This document shows positions 1 to 6,832 of a stretch of DNA of 10,453 bases, one piece after another (position 1 is the first letter of the stretch; every line of letters begins with the position of its first letter). The stretch is taken from positions 1 through 10,453 of the forward strand of contig DLOT01000071.1 of NCBI GenBank assembly GCA_002479715.1, read 5' to 3'. A program made the position numbers and the translations under genes. Under the pieces are notes generated by a model. It had not been told where the DNA came from. It did no database searches and was given only the letters and a program-made list of their open reading frames with translations. This DNA is from Ruminococcus sp. UBA7477 (GTDB taxonomy: Bacteria; Bacillota; Clostridia; Oscillospirales; Ruminococcaceae).

Positions 1-113
1 GTTTTGAGGGGAGGAGCAGCGGCAGCTTAAAGCTGCATCTATTGCCGCCTTGCCGAACTTGTTCAAAAAAAGGCGAATGGCGTTGACAAGACGAACAATA
101 CAATACACCAGCA
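1..113. other. Left edge, no supported gene
   Basis: No reading frame here can be tied to a recognisable protein. On the + strand, frame 1 stops at 28-30 (TAA), frame 2 at 5-7 (TGA) and frame 3 at 84-86 (TGA). Because a + strand terminator follows at 114-148, the most likely content is the tail and 3' untranslated region of a gene starting left of the window, but the correct frame cannot be chosen. A perfect short inverted repeat, GCAGCT-TAA-AGCTGC, lies at 22-36. Confidence 0.3.
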
Positions 114-148
114 GCAGGCGCAGGTAAACACCTTTGCGCCTGCTTTTT
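114..148 (+). terminator. Rho-independent terminator of an upstream + strand unit
   Basis: A 9-bp GC-rich stem pairs 114-122 (GCAGGCGCA) with 135-143 (TGCGCCTGC). A further GGT/ACC pairing lies inside it, and a T tract follows directly (144-148, continuing as GTTTT). The T run is only on the + strand side, so it terminates rightward transcription arriving from outside the window and insulates the operon that begins near 268. Confidence 0.85.
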
Positions 149-177
149 GTTTTGCAAGAATTTATCCAGCATTATAA

Positions 178-240
178 ATGCGTGCATTGAAAAATGCGTG
201 CATTAGAATATACGTGCGTTGATAAATTAATGCTTGCATT
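178..240. repeat. Four iterated ATGCGTGCATT-like elements, likely operator array
   Basis: Two identical 11-mers (178-188 and 194-204, ATGCGTGCATT) are followed by a diverged copy at 210-220 (ATACGTGCGTT) and a one-mismatch copy at 230-240 (ATGCTTGCATT). Copy starts are 16, 16 and 20 bases apart, roughly two helical turns. The core is an imperfect palindrome (ATGC-GT-GCAT). The last copy covers the -35 region of the promoter ahead of the aldo/keto reductase operon, which suggests binding sites for a dimeric regulator. The regulator is unknown and not recognisably encoded here. Confidence 0.55.
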
Positions 241-262
241 TTCCCCCGCTATGTGATACAAT
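234..262 (+). promoter_or_regulatory. Sigma-A-type promoter of the AKR-ECF-kinase operon
   Basis: A -35-like TTGCAT (234-239) is separated by 17 bases from TACAAT (257-262), which is preceded by TG at 254-255 (extended -10). The -35 is weak beyond its TTG, so the extended -10 or an activator at the overlapping repeat array probably matters. Transcription should start near 268-270, giving a leader of about 130 bases before the ATG at 399. Confidence 0.6.
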
Positions 263-270
263 TATTTAAT

Positions 271-351
271 CAAGCCGGTCAGATGCCGAAGCCATGCCCG
301 CAGGGGCTGTTCGGCTATTCGGCACAGGCATTTGCCGTATATTGCGGCTTG
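271..351 (+). promoter_or_regulatory. Candidate structured 5' leader RNA
   Basis: A long-range 7-bp helix can form between CAAGCCG (271-277) and CGGCTTG (345-351). It encloses a second perfect 7-bp helix, TGCCGAA (284-290) with TTCGGCA (318-324). Inside that is GCCC (296-299) with GGGC (304-307). TTCGGC at 310-315 can compete for the same GCCGAA strand, so two exclusive folds are possible. I do not recognise a known riboswitch class. No T tract follows, so any control would act on translation or RNA stability rather than by simple termination. Confidence 0.4.
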
Positions 352-398
352 GTGTATGAAAAGGAACAATACAAATATCTGAAACGGAGGATCGCACT

Positions 399-1532
399 AT
401 GATTTACAGAGATTTTCAAGAGATCAAGCTTTCCGGGCTGGGCCTGGGAATGATGCGCCTGCCGACGATCGGCGGCAACGACGCTAAGATCGACGAAAAG
501 GCCGCTGAGGAGATCGTTGACTATGCCTATCAAAACGGCGTAAACTATTTCGATACCGCATGGGGCTATCACAGTGGCAACTCTGAGCTGGTCGCGGGAA
601 AGCTCCTGTCGAAATATCCGCGCGATACATATTATCTCGCAAGCAAATTCCCCGGCTATGACAACTCCAATATGCCCAAAGTTCGTGAGATCTTTGAAAA
701 GCAGCTTGAAAAGTGCCGGACTCCTTACTTTGACTTCTATCTTTTCCATAATGTTTATGAGGGCAATATCGACGACTATCTTGATGATAAATTCGGCATC
801 ATGGACTTTATGCTTGAACAGAAAAAGCAGGGAAAGATCCGCCATATCGGCTTTTCCGCACACGGCTCCGTAGAAGTCATAAAGCGTTTTCTCGATGCCT
901 ACGGCGAAAATCTCGAATTCTGTCAGCTTCAGATAAACTATATGGACTGGCACTTTCAGGGCGCACGTGAAAAGGTCAAGCTTATTGAAAGCTACGGTAT
1001 GCCAGTCTGGGTAATGGAGCCTCTGCGCGGCGGAAAGCTCGCGGGTGCTTCTGAAAAGATGACAGCCGAGATGAAGGCTATGCGCGCGGACGAAACCGTC
1101 CCGGCGTGGGCTTTCAGATTTTTGCAGGCGATACCGAGCGTTAAAATGGTGCTTTCGGGAATGTCGAGTCTTGAACAGGTAAAGCAGAACATTGTCACAT
1201 GGAGCGAGGACAAGCCGCTGACAGCCGATGAATTTAATCGTATCGTTATGCTCGCGGACAGTGAAGCAAACAGCAACACGCTCCCCTGCACAGCCTGTCA
1301 TTACTGCACCAGTCATTGCCCGCAAAGCCTGCCTATCCCTGAGCTTATCGCCCTGTACAACGAGCATACGCTGACGGGCGGCGGATTTCTGGCACCAATG
1401 GCAGTGGCAAGTATGCCCGAAAACCACAGACCTTCCTGCTGCATCGGATGTCAAAGCTGCGAGCAGGTCTGTCCCCAGCAGATAAAAATATCCGAGATGA
1501 TGAGCAAATTCTCGGATATGATAAATATGTAG
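399..1532 (+). CDS. Aldo/keto reductase with two C-terminal [4Fe-4S] cluster motifs
   Basis: This 377-residue cytoplasmic oxidoreductase has an aldo/keto reductase TIM barrel (about residues 8-285) followed by a ferredoxin-like tail. The catalytic tetrad is visible: D52 and Y57 (FDTAWGYHSG), K83 (ASKFP) and H117 (YLFHN). The tail holds two CxxCxxCxxxCP motifs: C297, C300, C303, C307 and C348, C351, C354, C358. Proteins of this architecture are usually called 'predicted oxidoreductases of the aldo/keto reductase family' and have no firm substrate. The clusters imply electron exchange with ferredoxin-type partners rather than only NAD(P)H. The start is supported by GGAGG at 386-390, 8 bases upstream. 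It leads an operon with an ECF S component (18-base gap) and a kinase. Family call is firm; substrate unknown. Confidence 0.93.
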   Translation: MIYRDFQEIKLSGLGLGMMRLPTIGGNDAKIDEKAAEEIVDYAYQNGVNYFDTAWGYHSGNSELVAGKLLSKYPRDTYYLASKFPGYDNSNMPKVREIFEKQLEKCRTPYFDFYLFHNVYEGNIDDYLDDKFGIMDFMLEQKKQGKIRHIGFSAHGSVEVIKRFLDAYGENLEFCQLQINYMDWHFQGAREKVKLIESYGMPVWVMEPLRGGKLAGASEKMTAEMKAMRADETVPAWAFRFLQAIPSVKMVLSGMSSLEQVKQNIVTWSEDKPLTADEFNRIVMLADSEANSNTLPCTACHYCTSHCPQSLPIPELIALYNEHTLTGGGFLAPMAVASMPENHRPSCCIGCQSCEQVCPQQIKISEMMSKFSDMINM

Positions 1533-1550
1533 CAACCAAGGAGGTATTTT

Positions 1551-2108
1551 ATGAATAAATCACGCGAACACATCAGAAGCATAACATTATCGGCAATGTT
1601 TCTCGCCCTCGGTCTGGTCCTGCCCTTTCTGACGGGTCAGATAAAGGAGATCGGCAATATGCTTTTGCCGATGCATTTTCCTGTGCTTCTGTGCGGACTG
1701 ATATGCGGCCCAGCATACGGCGGAATTGTCGGGCTTGTTATGCCGCTTCTGAGAAACCTCTGCTTCGGTATGCCTCCCATGCCAAACGCTGTTTCCATGG
1801 CTTTCGAGCTTATGACCTACGGATTGGTCATCGGGCTGCTCTACCGTTTGTCACGCAAAAAGAACATTGCGTCGCTTTATGTCAGCTTGATAACCGCTAT
1901 GATCGCGGGCAGAGTTGTATGGGGTATCGCACAGGCTGCAATCCTCGGTGCAAAGGGAAACGGCTTCACCCTTAAAATGTTTATGACAGGAGCGCTTTTC
2001 AATGCCGTTCCGGGAATCATTTTGCAGCTTATCCTGATCCCTGCCGTTATGATCGCCCTCGGAAAAACGGGCCTTGTGTCCTTCAGCAAAAGCGGTCAGG
2101 CCGAATGA
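1551..2108 (+). CDS. ECF transporter S component (substrate-binding membrane subunit)
   Basis: This 185-residue integral membrane protein has about six hydrophobic segments (roughly residues 10-28, 36-66, 78-98, 105-121, 123-135 and 145-170). It matches the size and pattern of energy-coupling-factor S components, which bind a vitamin or similar micronutrient and dock on the shared EcfA/EcfA'/EcfT module. The first membrane helix carries the AxxxA motif (A15-x-x-x-A19, in LSAMFLALG) used by S components to contact EcfT. The segments GPAYGGIVGL and LCFGMPPMPNA resemble conserved loops of the family. AAGGAGG at 1538-1544 lies 6 bases before the ATG. No EcfA or EcfT gene is in the window, as expected for group II systems. 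Substrate cannot be assigned; linkage to a downstream kinase suggests a compound trapped by phosphorylation. Confidence 0.85.
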   Translation: MNKSREHIRSITLSAMFLALGLVLPFLTGQIKEIGNMLLPMHFPVLLCGLICGPAYGGIVGLVMPLLRNLCFGMPPMPNAVSMAFELMTYGLVIGLLYRLSRKKNIASLYVSLITAMIAGRVVWGIAQAAILGAKGNGFTLKMFMTGALFNAVPGIILQLILIPAVMIALGKTGLVSFSKSGQAE

Positions 2109-2683
2109 TGACGTCTGACGAAATTGCCAAAAGGATAATCGCTGATATCACGCGGCTTTTGCGCGACAAAGAGCGCATAACGCTGGCTATCGACGGTCGC
2201 TGCGCCTCGGGCAAGACAACACTGGCCCGCAAGCTTCAGGCGCTCCTTCCCGACTGCCGCGTCTTTCATACGGACGACTTCTTCCTGCGGCCGGAGCAAA
2301 GAACTCCGCAGAGACTCTCAGAAGCTGGCGGCAATATGGACAGGGAGCGGCTTCGTGATGAGATCCTGCAAAGACTTCCGGGAGGCGGCGAGATAATCTA
2401 CCATCCGTTTGACTGCATGGCGGCAAGCCTTCTGAAACCGGTCAAAGCTCCGGGCGCAAGGGTGAGCATTGTTGAGGGGACTTACAGCTGCCATGCGGAG
2501 CTTAGGGCGTTTTATGATCTCACAATATTCCTTTCGACCTCTCCGTCGCGGCAGCTTCGGCGGCTGTCACAGCGAGAGGGAGCGGATCTTGAGGCGTTTA
2601 AGTCGCGATGGATACCGATGGAGGAAAAATATTTCAGAGAATGCGCGCCGGCGGACTTCTGCGATCTTTTCTTTGAAACATAA
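2105..2683 (+). CDS. Uridine kinase-like P-loop small-molecule kinase
   Basis: This 192-residue cytoplasmic protein has the fold signature of the uridine kinase/phosphoribulokinase group. The Walker A loop is at residues 31-39 (GRCASGKTT). A DD pair follows beta-2 (HTDDFF, D57-D58), and an EG motif follows a hydrophobic strand (IVEGTYSCH, E124-G125). An arginine-rich LID segment (RQLRRLSQRE, about 149-158) should close over ATP. Such enzymes phosphorylate hydroxyls of nucleosides or vitamin precursors. The start codon overlaps the stop of the transporter gene (ATGA), and no strong ribosome binding site is seen, so translation is probably coupled. That tight coupling suggests the kinase acts on the transported compound. 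A second in-frame ATG lies immediately downstream at 2108. Not a canonical full uridine kinase; substrate unknown. Confidence 0.82.
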   Translation: MMTSDEIAKRIIADITRLLRDKERITLAIDGRCASGKTTLARKLQALLPDCRVFHTDDFFLRPEQRTPQRLSEAGGNMDRERLRDEILQRLPGGGEIIYHPFDCMAASLLKPVKAPGARVSIVEGTYSCHAELRAFYDLTIFLSTSPSRQLRRLSQREGADLEAFKSRWIPMEEKYFRECAPADFCDLFFET

Positions 2684-2730
2684 AAAAAACAGGCTTACAG
2701 GAGCGGTTTTATCCCATGAGCCTGTTTTTT
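2684..2730. terminator. Bidirectional terminator between convergent operons
   Basis: The stem AAAAAACAGGCT (2684-2695) pairs with AGCCTGTTTTTT (2719-2730) across a 23-base loop. T runs are on both strands, so it can stop the kinase operon from the left and the ABC/NfeD operon from the right. It begins right after the kinase stop codon and touches the stop codon of the NfeD-like gene (2730-2732). Confidence 0.85.
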
Positions 2731-3257
2731 TATTCGCTTATTTTACGGCAGATCAGCACATCACCGTCAGTATCGATAATTTTGACCATCGTTCCGATAG
2801 CCAGACTGTCCTCATCGGCGGATAGCGCAAAGGCGTCTATCGTCTGCCCGAAAACGTCAACGCTGACGCAGCCCGTCGGCTCTTTGGGCAAAACCGTTCT
2901 GTAGACCAATCCTGTATGCCCGATCGCGATGCGGCTGTCAGTCGCGCCGGACTTGGACTTATCTCCGCGAAATACGACCGAGATCATAAAGCAGACAAGC
3001 GAAGCCAGCACCGAAACCGGGAATGCCATATACCACTTGACCCCGTTAGACGTCATAAAAAGCGTCAGAAAGCAGAACAGGCAAACCGTTCCCATCGCCG
3101 TGATAATGGATACCGACGGACTTTTCCGGCGCACTCCCCTGTCCACGCTCTCAAGATGCTCGACAAACATATTGATGACCATGGTTACCGACGCCAGAAC
3201 GCCGACGACCAGCAGTATTCTCTCGAAATAATTGAGCGATAAAAAGTAGCTAATCAT
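2730..3257 (-). CDS. NfeD-like membrane protein with C-terminal OB-fold domain
   Basis: This 175-residue protein has three predicted membrane segments (about residues 12-31, 50-68 and 77-96). After a short charged linker comes a beta-rich domain (about 110-173) with the pattern of the NfeD C-terminal OB fold: GHTGLVYRTVLP, then VSVDVFGQTIDAF, then GTMVKIIDTDGDVLICRK. NfeD proteins usually work with SPFH/flotillin-type membrane proteins in membrane organisation. No flotillin gene is adjacent. It starts 16 bases after the ABC transporter stop, so it is almost certainly in the same transcript. The upstream GGGG (3266-3269) is only a weak ribosome binding site. A functional link to the exporter is inference. 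Confidence 0.75.
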   Translation of the reverse strand: MISYFLSLNYFERILLVVGVLASVTMVINMFVEHLESVDRGVRRKSPSVSIITAMGTVCLFCFLTLFMTSNGVKWYMAFPVSVLASLVCFMISVVFRGDKSKSGATDSRIAIGHTGLVYRTVLPKEPTGCVSVDVFGQTIDAFALSADEDSLAIGTMVKIIDTDGDVLICRKISE

Positions 3258-3273
3258 AACTCATGCCCCGCTG

Positions 3274-5010
3274 TCAGACAACAGCAAACTGACTGTTGTA
3301 AAGCTCGGAATAGAAGCCGCCCTTTTTCAGAAGCTCGCCGTGGGTTCCCTGCTCTATGATATTTCCGTCCTTCATGACCAGAATAACATCGGCATTCCTG
3401 ATCGTTGAAAGCCTGTGCGCCACAATGAACGAGGTCCTGCCTGTCATCATCTTCTCAAAGCTCCGCTGGATGCGAAGCTCGGTGCGTGTGTCGATAGAGG
3501 ACGTCGCCTCGTCAAGTATCAGCATGGGCGGCAGGCGGAGCATGACTCTCGCTATGCAAAGCAGCTGCTTTTCGCCCTGTGAAAGCACTCCATCATCTGA
3601 CAAAACGGTGTCATAGCCCTGCGGCAGCCTTTTGATGATCCTATGGCAATGAGCTGCCTTTGCGGCTTCAACTATCTCCTCATCTGTCGCCTCCGGGCAG
3701 CCGTAGGCTATATTTTCGCGGACAGAGGCGGTCTTGAGCCATGTTTCCTGCAAAACCATTCCGTAATTTGCGCGCAGGCTGTCCCGCTTGATATCCTTTA
3801 TAGGAATGCCCGAAACGAGGATCTCGCCCTTGTCGCAGTCATAAAAGCGCATCAGCAGGTTGATGAGAGTCGTTTTTCCGCAACCTGTCGGGCCGACGAT
3901 CGCAACACGCTGTCCGCTTTTTACCGACAGATTGAAGTTCTCGATTAGCCTTTGCTCTTTTGTATAAGAAAAGCTGACGTTTCTGGCTTCGACATTGCCG
4001 TTGGCATTTTCCAGCGTCACGGCATCGGGGGCGTCGGGGGTCTGCTCCTCGCTGTCGATGATCGCAAAAAGCCTTTCGGCGCTTGCCGCAGCACTTTGCA
4101 GTTCTGTGATAACTCCCGAGATCTCATTGAACGGCTTTGTATACTGATTGGCATAGCTCAGGAAGCAGGAAAGACTTCCTATCGAGATGCCGCCGGCAGA
4201 CATTGCCGATATCGCTCCCGTTATGCCGACGCCCGTATATACAAGGCCGTTTACGAAGCGCGTCGATGGGTTTACGAGCGACGAAAAGAACAGCGCCTTT
4301 ACTCCGATCTTCTGATATCTCTGATTGAACACCTCAAACTCTTCAAGGGATCTTTCCTCGCGCGAAAATGCCGATACGACCTTTATCCCGCCCAAGGCTT
4401 CGTTGACATATCCTGTCATCTCACCTCTGACGGACGACTGCTCCTTGAACAGCCGAAAGGTGCTTTTTGCAAGGAACCTGGCAACAAAAAGCGAAACCGG
4501 GGTTATCAGAACGACCACAAGGGTTATTTTTACGCTGATAGAAAGCATAAAGCCGATGGTGGCAAGAATAGTCACCACTCCGGTAAAAAGCTGTGAGAAG
4601 CCCAGCAGAAGCCCGTCGCAGACCATTTCCGCGTCGGAGATTATCCTGCTGACCATATCACCGTGGGGGACCGAATCAATTGTTTTAAGCGGCAGCTCTG
4701 AAAGCTTGTCGAAGCACTCGTTTCTCAGCCGTTTTATAATACTGTAGGATATCTTGTTGGAGCAGTTCGACATCGCCCACTGAAGCACCGCGCCCGCTGC
4801 AGCAACCGCCCCGAGCTTTATGAGTATCTTTCCGACGGTTTCAAAATCGACATTGCCCTTACCGATAATACAGTCTACCGCATCGCCTATAAGCAGCGGA
4901 GCATACAGGGTACACATGACCGTTCCCACTGCAAAGATCAGCGAAAGCAAAAGCAGCGGAGCATACGGTTTGACATAAGACAAAAGACGTTTCAAGGTAT
5001 TCTTTTTCAT
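3274..5010 (-). CDS. ABC exporter half-transporter, catalytic-site subunit
   Basis: This 578-residue type IV ABC exporter subunit has a six-helix transmembrane domain (about residues 15-310) fused to a nucleotide-binding domain (about 335-578). Visible motifs are Walker A GPTGCGKTT (373-381), Q-loop Q421, Walker B LILDE with catalytic E501, and switch histidine H532 (AHRLST). The signature motif is the atypical LSQGE (476-480) rather than LSGGQ. In heterodimeric exporters such as TM287/288 and BmrCD, one subunit keeps the catalytic glutamate while carrying the variant signature that faces the degenerate site, which is the pattern here. Its ATG overlaps the stop of the partner gene (ATGA at 5007-5010), so the two are translationally coupled and likely made 1:1. 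Substrate (drug, lipid or peptide) unknown. Confidence 0.93.
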   Translation of the reverse strand: MKKNTLKRLLSYVKPYAPLLLLSLIFAVGTVMCTLYAPLLIGDAVDCIIGKGNVDFETVGKILIKLGAVAAAGAVLQWAMSNCSNKISYSIIKRLRNECFDKLSELPLKTIDSVPHGDMVSRIISDAEMVCDGLLLGFSQLFTGVVTILATIGFMLSISVKITLVVVLITPVSLFVARFLAKSTFRLFKEQSSVRGEMTGYVNEALGGIKVVSAFSREERSLEEFEVFNQRYQKIGVKALFFSSLVNPSTRFVNGLVYTGVGITGAISAMSAGGISIGSLSCFLSYANQYTKPFNEISGVITELQSAAASAERLFAIIDSEEQTPDAPDAVTLENANGNVEARNVSFSYTKEQRLIENFNLSVKSGQRVAIVGPTGCGKTTLINLLMRFYDCDKGEILVSGIPIKDIKRDSLRANYGMVLQETWLKTASVRENIAYGCPEATDEEIVEAAKAAHCHRIIKRLPQGYDTVLSDDGVLSQGEKQLLCIARVMLRLPPMLILDEATSSIDTRTELRIQRSFEKMMTGRTSFIVAHRLSTIRNADVILVMKDGNIIEQGTHGELLKKGGFYSELYNSQFAVV

Positions 5011-6746
5011 TTTGCCGCCCCCCTCTCACTTTCGGAAAGCTGTGAGCGGCATATCTCCTCATATACCTCACAGCTTTGCAGCAGCTGCTCATGAGTTCCC
5101 AGACCTGAACACTCGCCGTCATCCAGAACAAGTATAAGATCTGCATTCTTCACGGCGCTCGCCCTTTGAGAAACGATGACCGTTACACTCTCGCGGCGGT
5201 TTTGGGCAACAGCGCGGCGAAGCGCGGCGTCGGTCGCCATATCGAGCGCTGATGCCGAGTCATCAAGTATCAGTATGTCAGGGTTCCTCACCAAGGCTCT
5301 GGCTATAGTCAGCCTTTGCCGCTGTCCGCCTGAGAGGTTCCGTCCTCCCTGCGCTATTCTCTCATCCAGCCTGTCGGGCTTTTTCTCAACAAACTCCTTT
5401 GCCTGGGCGATATCGAGCGCCTTCCAGATTTCCTCGTCGGTCGCATTCTCGTTGCCCCAGAGCATATTATCGCGGATCGTACCGCTGAAAAGGACCGCTC
5501 TTTGCGGAACAACACCTATCTTTCCGCGAAGCTCGCCCAGTCGGTAATCCTTCACATCGCTTCCGCATATCCTTACCCTGCCGCTTGAAGCGTCATAAAA
5601 TCGCGGTATGAGGTTTACAAGAGTAGATTTGCCGGAGCCTGTGCCGCCGATAATACCGAGGGTATCGCCGCGGTTCAGGCAAAAGCTGATACCTGAAAGG
5701 GCAGGCTCGTCCGTTCCGGGGTATGAAAAGCTGACGTTTTCAAATGAAACGACCGGCGCCGACGGATCCTCGCGGCAAGGCGCTGAAGCAGTTTCGGCTA
5801 CCGTTGTTTTGGTATCAAGAAGCTCGGAGACCCTTGCGGCAGAGGCGGTCGCCTTGGTAACGATTATAATAAGATCCGCAAAAGCGATCAGCGCCGTAAG
5901 TATCTGGGTCATATAGCTGACCAGCGCGATAAGCTCACCCTGAGTAATGAATCCTGTATCGACCTTGACGCCGCCCTGCCACAGTATAACTATTATCGCG
6001 GCATAGACTATAACAAAGGTCATGGGATTGAGCAGAGCTGATATACGGCCGACAGAAAGCTGCGAATCGCAGAGCGAGTCGGTTTTCTCCGAAAACTCCT
6101 TTTCCTCGCGCTTTTGTGCGGAAAACGCTCTTATAACTCTTGCTCCCGAAAGATTTTCACGGACAGAAAGGGTCACCCCGTCCAGCTTTTTTTGTATTTG
6201 CTTATAACGGGGCAGATTTGTATGCATAATTATATAGATGACCAGTGAAAGCGCTGGAACTGCCACAGCGAAGATCAGCGTCAGCGGAACGCTTATCGTC
6301 AGTGACATTACAAGTGCGCCAACAACGATAAACGGCGAACGCATGAAAAGACGCAGAAAACGGTTTACTCCGTCCTGTGCGAGATTGATGTCATTTGTCA
6401 CGCGGTTTATCAGAGTCGAGGTTCCGACCTTATCTATCTCGGCATATGAAAGAGAGCTGATATGGCGGAAAACATCCGTCCTGAGCGCCGTTCCGAAACC
6501 AAAGGACGCCCTTGCCGCAAAATACTGGGCTGTCAGCGCACAGGCAAGACCCAGCACTCCCAGAATGACCAGCAGTCCCCCGCTTTTCAAAACGTAGTTT
6601 TTATCGTGCATGGCGACTCCTATGTCTATGATATCTGCCATAATAAGCGGCACGAGAAGCTCAAATATCGCTTCCGTCAGCTTGAAAAGCGGCGCTATGA
6701 CCGCCTCAGCCTTGTTGTTTTTCAGATACTTGATGAGTTGTAACAA
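5007..6746 (-). CDS. ABC exporter half-transporter, degenerate-site subunit
   Basis: This 579-residue exporter subunit has a transmembrane domain (about residues 15-305) followed by an ATPase domain (about 333-575). Walker A is GGTGSGKST (367-375), Q-loop Q415 and signature LSGGQ (471-475). The Walker B aspartate is followed by Asp instead of Glu (LILDDSASALD, D495-D496), and the switch histidine is Gln (VSQRAS, Q527). Both changes mark the non-catalytic site of heterodimeric exporters, complementary to the partner encoded directly downstream. The chosen start is TTG at 6746-6744, supported by AAAGGTGA at 6760-6753 with a 6-base spacer and by the normal length of the N-terminal region. It is divergent from the PAP2 gene. 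No convincing - strand promoter was resolved in the short gap, where the PAP2 promoter also lies. Confidence 0.92.
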   Translation of the reverse strand: MLQLIKYLKNNKAEAVIAPLFKLTEAIFELLVPLIMADIIDIGVAMHDKNYVLKSGGLLVILGVLGLACALTAQYFAARASFGFGTALRTDVFRHISSLSYAEIDKVGTSTLINRVTNDINLAQDGVNRFLRLFMRSPFIVVGALVMSLTISVPLTLIFAVAVPALSLVIYIIMHTNLPRYKQIQKKLDGVTLSVRENLSGARVIRAFSAQKREEKEFSEKTDSLCDSQLSVGRISALLNPMTFVIVYAAIIVILWQGGVKVDTGFITQGELIALVSYMTQILTALIAFADLIIIVTKATASAARVSELLDTKTTVAETASAPCREDPSAPVVSFENVSFSYPGTDEPALSGISFCLNRGDTLGIIGGTGSGKSTLVNLIPRFYDASSGRVRICGSDVKDYRLGELRGKIGVVPQRAVLFSGTIRDNMLWGNENATDEEIWKALDIAQAKEFVEKKPDRLDERIAQGGRNLSGGQRQRLTIARALVRNPDILILDDSASALDMATDAALRRAVAQNRRESVTVIVSQRASAVKNADLILVLDDGECSGLGTHEQLLQSCEVYEEICRSQLSESERGAAK

Positions 6747-6771
6747 ATCGCTTCACCTTTCATTTTTGCTG

Positions 6772-6800
6772 TTGAAAATCCATGTGATGTATGTTATAAT
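6772..6800 (+). promoter_or_regulatory. Strong sigma-A promoter of the PAP2 gene
   Basis: TTGAAA (6772-6777), a 17-base spacer, and a perfect TATAAT (6795-6800) with TG one base upstream (6792-6793). Expected start is near 6807, about 26 bases before the GTG. The element lies in the divergent gap with the ABC operon, so the two promoter regions must overlap. Confidence 0.85.
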
Positions 6801-6832
6801 TGCTTAAACAAGTTTTTGAGGAGGAGTATCAA

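Noticed and set aside
1..163. Open - strand frame across the left edge and terminator region
   Set aside because: No ATG or ribosome binding site; the terminator's T tract indicates + strand transcription here.
59..177. Protein-like frame joined by a -1 shift at the seven-A run (65-71), suggesting a frameshifted gene tail
   Set aside because: The joined frame reads through the strong terminator at 114-148, and the upstream frame has a stop at 5-7; too little sequence to support it.
178..240. Possible CRISPR-like array from the spaced 11-base repeats
   Set aside because: Repeats are too short and the intervals only 5-9 bases; they fit an operator array.
315..1535. Long open frame on the - strand (about 406 codons) opposite the aldo/keto reductase
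   Set aside because: It lies fully antisense to a gene with clear catalytic and cluster motifs, has no domain I recognise, and its composition (rich in His, Cys, Arg) is that of a codon-usage shadow.
3952..4596. 214-codon + strand frame inside the ABC exporter gene
   Set aside because: Antisense shadow of a well-supported ABC subunit; no ribosome binding site or recognisable motif.
6800..6832. Upstream TTG start that would lengthen the PAP2 protein by 11 residues
   Set aside because: The codon overlaps the perfect -10 hexamer and lies before the expected transcript start; GTG at 6833 has a well-placed AGGAGG.
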